A stretch of DNA of 63,019 nucleotides, taken from CAIZGX01 sp044349305. Its GTDB lineage: Bacteria; Bacteroidota; Bacteroidia; Flavobacteriales_D; Sanyastnellaceae. This document shows positions 61,448 through 63,019 of the stretch, piece after piece. The notes under the pieces were generated by a model that had not been told where the DNA came from, searched no databases, and worked only from the letters and a program-made list of their open reading frames with translations. Numbering within the stretch: the first letter of the stretch is position 1; every line of letters starts with the position of its first letter. Both the position numbers and the translations under genes were made by a program. The stretch is from assembly GCA_044349305.1 (NCBI GenBank), contig JBIKRF010000005.1, forward strand, positions 1 to 63,019, in the 5' to 3' direction.

Positions 61448-62726
61448 TGCAAATTTGTTTTAATTGAGAAATGCATTGATCTTGAGCAGCCTTCCAGTTG
61501 GAATAATCGGCTGCGCGATTTTCGCAATCTCTCTTGTACTGGATTATTTTTTTGAATCTGTCAAGGCGCATGCGTGATCTCACCTCAAATATTCCCACAA
61601 TAAGCAAAGCAATTACACCTAAAATATAATTCACTCCAAAGATTGGAAACAAGATGGCGATGAATAAAATATACGGAATGCTAAAAAACATTTTGAATGA
61701 AATTCGAATAGAATTTCGAAAAAGTTCATCCTTGATTTTGGTTTGAACGAAGTTCTCTGTGAATCTAGAAATAAGAAAGAACACAATTTTTCCTACCATC
61801 GTAAATGGCGCAGTAAGAAATACGCGTATGGTGTTCCATATTCGCCACTGTTTCTTTTCTAACTCTAGTTTATTTGAAAAACCGAGCTCTGCGCTGATTG
61901 CATTGAATGCTTTAATTGTTTCAAGAAGCGAAGTCTTTTCAAACGTTTTTGCGTTAACCAAGTCCTGATAAAGGACAACGTTTTCATGCCAATCATTATG
62001 CGGATAAACGAAATGCATGAGGTCTTGAATCGTTATATACTCTTCATAATACTCATCGTTCCGAATGTCGGTCATTACAGCTTGCAAATGACTACTTATT
62101 TCAGTAACCAGTTCATTGGCCCAAATGGCTTTATTAGCAGTTGTATAATCTTCTTTTGAAATCAAGATTGGAGTTCCTATACGCAACATGAAATCGCCAT
62201 CTTTCTCGAGGAAATCAGAATATTCTAAACCGAGCGGTAATATTCTTATCTGTTGTAAATCCGGATTTGCTTCGAAGGTGCCAATAATCAATCTACCGAT
62301 GCCTTTTTTCAAGGGCGTGTTCAATGATTTTTTTCCTTTGTGAGTCCCCTCGGGAAATAAGCTAATCCATTTTCCTTGTTTTAAGCGCTTATAACACTCT
62401 TGAAAAATCAATTCGTTGCGATCTCTTAGGTCTGCAACGTTGTCTTTTTCCCGATAGACAGGTAACATGTTAACACCTTTGAGAATCGCTGTGACAAGAC
62501 CAGGTTTGAATACATCTGAACGTGTTAACCAATGGAGTTGCTGGTTAAGTATTGAACAGCAAAGGATGGGGTCGAGCAGAGCGTTTTGGTGATTTCCAAC
62601 AACAATTGTTGGAATCGTACTTCCCTTTAAATTTTCGTAACCGACAACACGAAATTTTCTGTGAAAGAGTCGAACCCCAAACACAACAACGATTTTAAGA
62701 ATTTCATACAACCAAGATCTGCGCAT
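61434..62726 (-). CDS. Membrane glycerol-phosphate acyltransferase (PlsC-type fold)
   Basis: 430 aa. Acyltransferase block I is NHQNALLDP (His46 to Asp52, one residue longer than the usual HX4D) and block III includes FPEGTHKGKKS. C-terminal membrane helices (about 315-385) and a charged tail follow. The extended block I also occurs in some eukaryotic glycerol-3-phosphate acyltransferases, so this may be a family trait. It likely acylates glycerol-3-phosphate or lysophosphatidate in phospholipid synthesis. It follows the exporter ATPase gene by 23 bp; TATCTTCG (62746-62739, minus) is a weak -7 candidate. Confidence 0.85.
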   Translation of the reverse strand: MRRSWLYEILKIVVVFGVRLFHRKFRVVGYENLKGSTIPTIVVGNHQNALLDPILCCSILNQQLHWLTRSDVFKPGLVTAILKGVNMLPVYREKDNVADLRDRNELIFQECYKRLKQGKWISLFPEGTHKGKKSLNTPLKKGIGRLIIGTFEANPDLQQIRILPLGLEYSDFLEKDGDFMLRIGTPILISKEDYTTANKAIWANELVTEISSHLQAVMTDIRNDEYYEEYITIQDLMHFVYPHNDWHENVVLYQDLVNAKTFEKTSLLETIKAFNAISAELGFSNKLELEKKQWRIWNTIRVFLTAPFTMVGKIVFFLISRFTENFVQTKIKDELFRNSIRISFKMFFSIPYILFIAILFPIFGVNYILGVIALLIVGIFEVRSRMRLDRFKKIIQYKRDCENRAADYSNWKAAQDQCISQLKQICNEQN

Positions 62727-62749
62727 ATTGAAAAGAAACGAAGATAACT

Positions 62750-63019
62750 TTATTTTGCTCTTTCTTGTAATTCAACCATCTTCAAATAGGCACTGTCTTT
62801 TTTCATGAGGTCTTCGTGAGTTCCTATTTCCACAATTTTTCCTCCGTCGAGTACAATAATTTTTGTTGCATTTCGAATCGTTGAAAGTCTGTGAGCGATG
62901 ACCAAAGAAGTTCTGTTTTTCATGAGTTCGTCAAGAGCCAATTGAACAGCACGTTCGTTTTCAGAATCGAGTGCGGACGTAGCTTCATCAAGAATCAACA
63001 ATTTCGGATCTTTCAGTAT
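62750..63019 (-). CDS. ABC exporter, C-terminal ATPase part (MsbA-like; cut by window end)
   Basis: Only about 89 residues of the C-terminus are in the window, and the frame is open through the right edge. Walker B LLILDEATSALD, H-loop VIAHRLSTI and the family tail IVEIGTHEDLM are present. This is typical of fused membrane-ATPase exporters such as MsbA or multidrug half-transporters; the substrate cannot be told from this end. Confidence 0.88.
   Translation of the reverse strand: MLKDPKLLILDEATSALDSENERAVQLALDELMKNRTSLVIAHRLSTIRNATKIIVLDGGKIVEIGTHEDLMKKDSAYLKMVELQERAK

Overview
The window is a gene-dense bacterial chromosome segment from a member of the Bacteroidota, most likely the Flavobacteriales. 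Evidence: several secreted proteins end in type IX secretion system (T9SS) sorting domains; the T9SS lipoprotein SprE/PorW is present; promoters carry the TAnnTTTG -7 box typical of the phylum; Shine-Dalgarno sequences are inconspicuous; and the F-ATPase cluster lacks atpD and atpC, as is common there. The genus cannot be read from the sequence. No rRNA, tRNA, transposase, integrase or CRISPR array was seen, and no gene-free stretch exceeds 300 bases.

Region 1 (1-14463) is a tandem array of three giant surface-protein genes. They combine SprB-type repeats, a beta-helix, Ig-like domains, 46-residue cysteine repeats, MopE-like calcium/copper motifs, a shared ~340-residue module, an Asp/Gln/Ser-rich linker and a T9SS sorting domain. 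Each gene ends in the same terminator hairpin. A 1,015-bp stretch is base-for-base identical between genes 1 and 2, which points to recent gene conversion or duplication. A small relative lies at 35004-36788.

Region 2 (14.5-23.2 kb) is housekeeping: hemA-hemC-hemD, uppP with a DUF3098 gene, a lipoprotein hydrolase, aspS, rpmH, a PfkB-type sugar kinase and a LytM-fold protein without zinc ligands. Region 3 (23.3-32.1 kb) runs sprE/porW, bactofilin, two small membrane-protein genes (AtpZ- and AtpI-like) and atpB-E-F-H-A-G. Region 4 (32.1-36.8 kb) holds a polysaccharide flippase, a GT-B-like gene overlapping it and a T9SS substrate. Region 5 (36.8-52.4 kb) carries MlaFE-type lipid transport, a SprT-like metalloprotein, proline dehydrogenase, an M20 peptidase, several small envelope or regulatory genes, kdsB, a TonB-dependent receptor, a polysaccharide deacetylase, a lamin-tail protein and asd. 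Region 6 (52.4 kb to the end) has folB, gltX, mfd, a two-component system, an SDR oxidoreductase, a VOC protein, an acyltransferase and the end of an exporter ATPase.

Much of the window serves the cell envelope: T9SS cargo and machinery, wall and lipid-carrier turnover, LPS (KdsB), lipid transport and acylation. Two layout habits recur. At least six genes have a -7 box only 4-5 nt before the start codon, which suggests leaderless mRNAs, and four of the seven convergent gene pairs share a 4-nt overlap of their stop codons.
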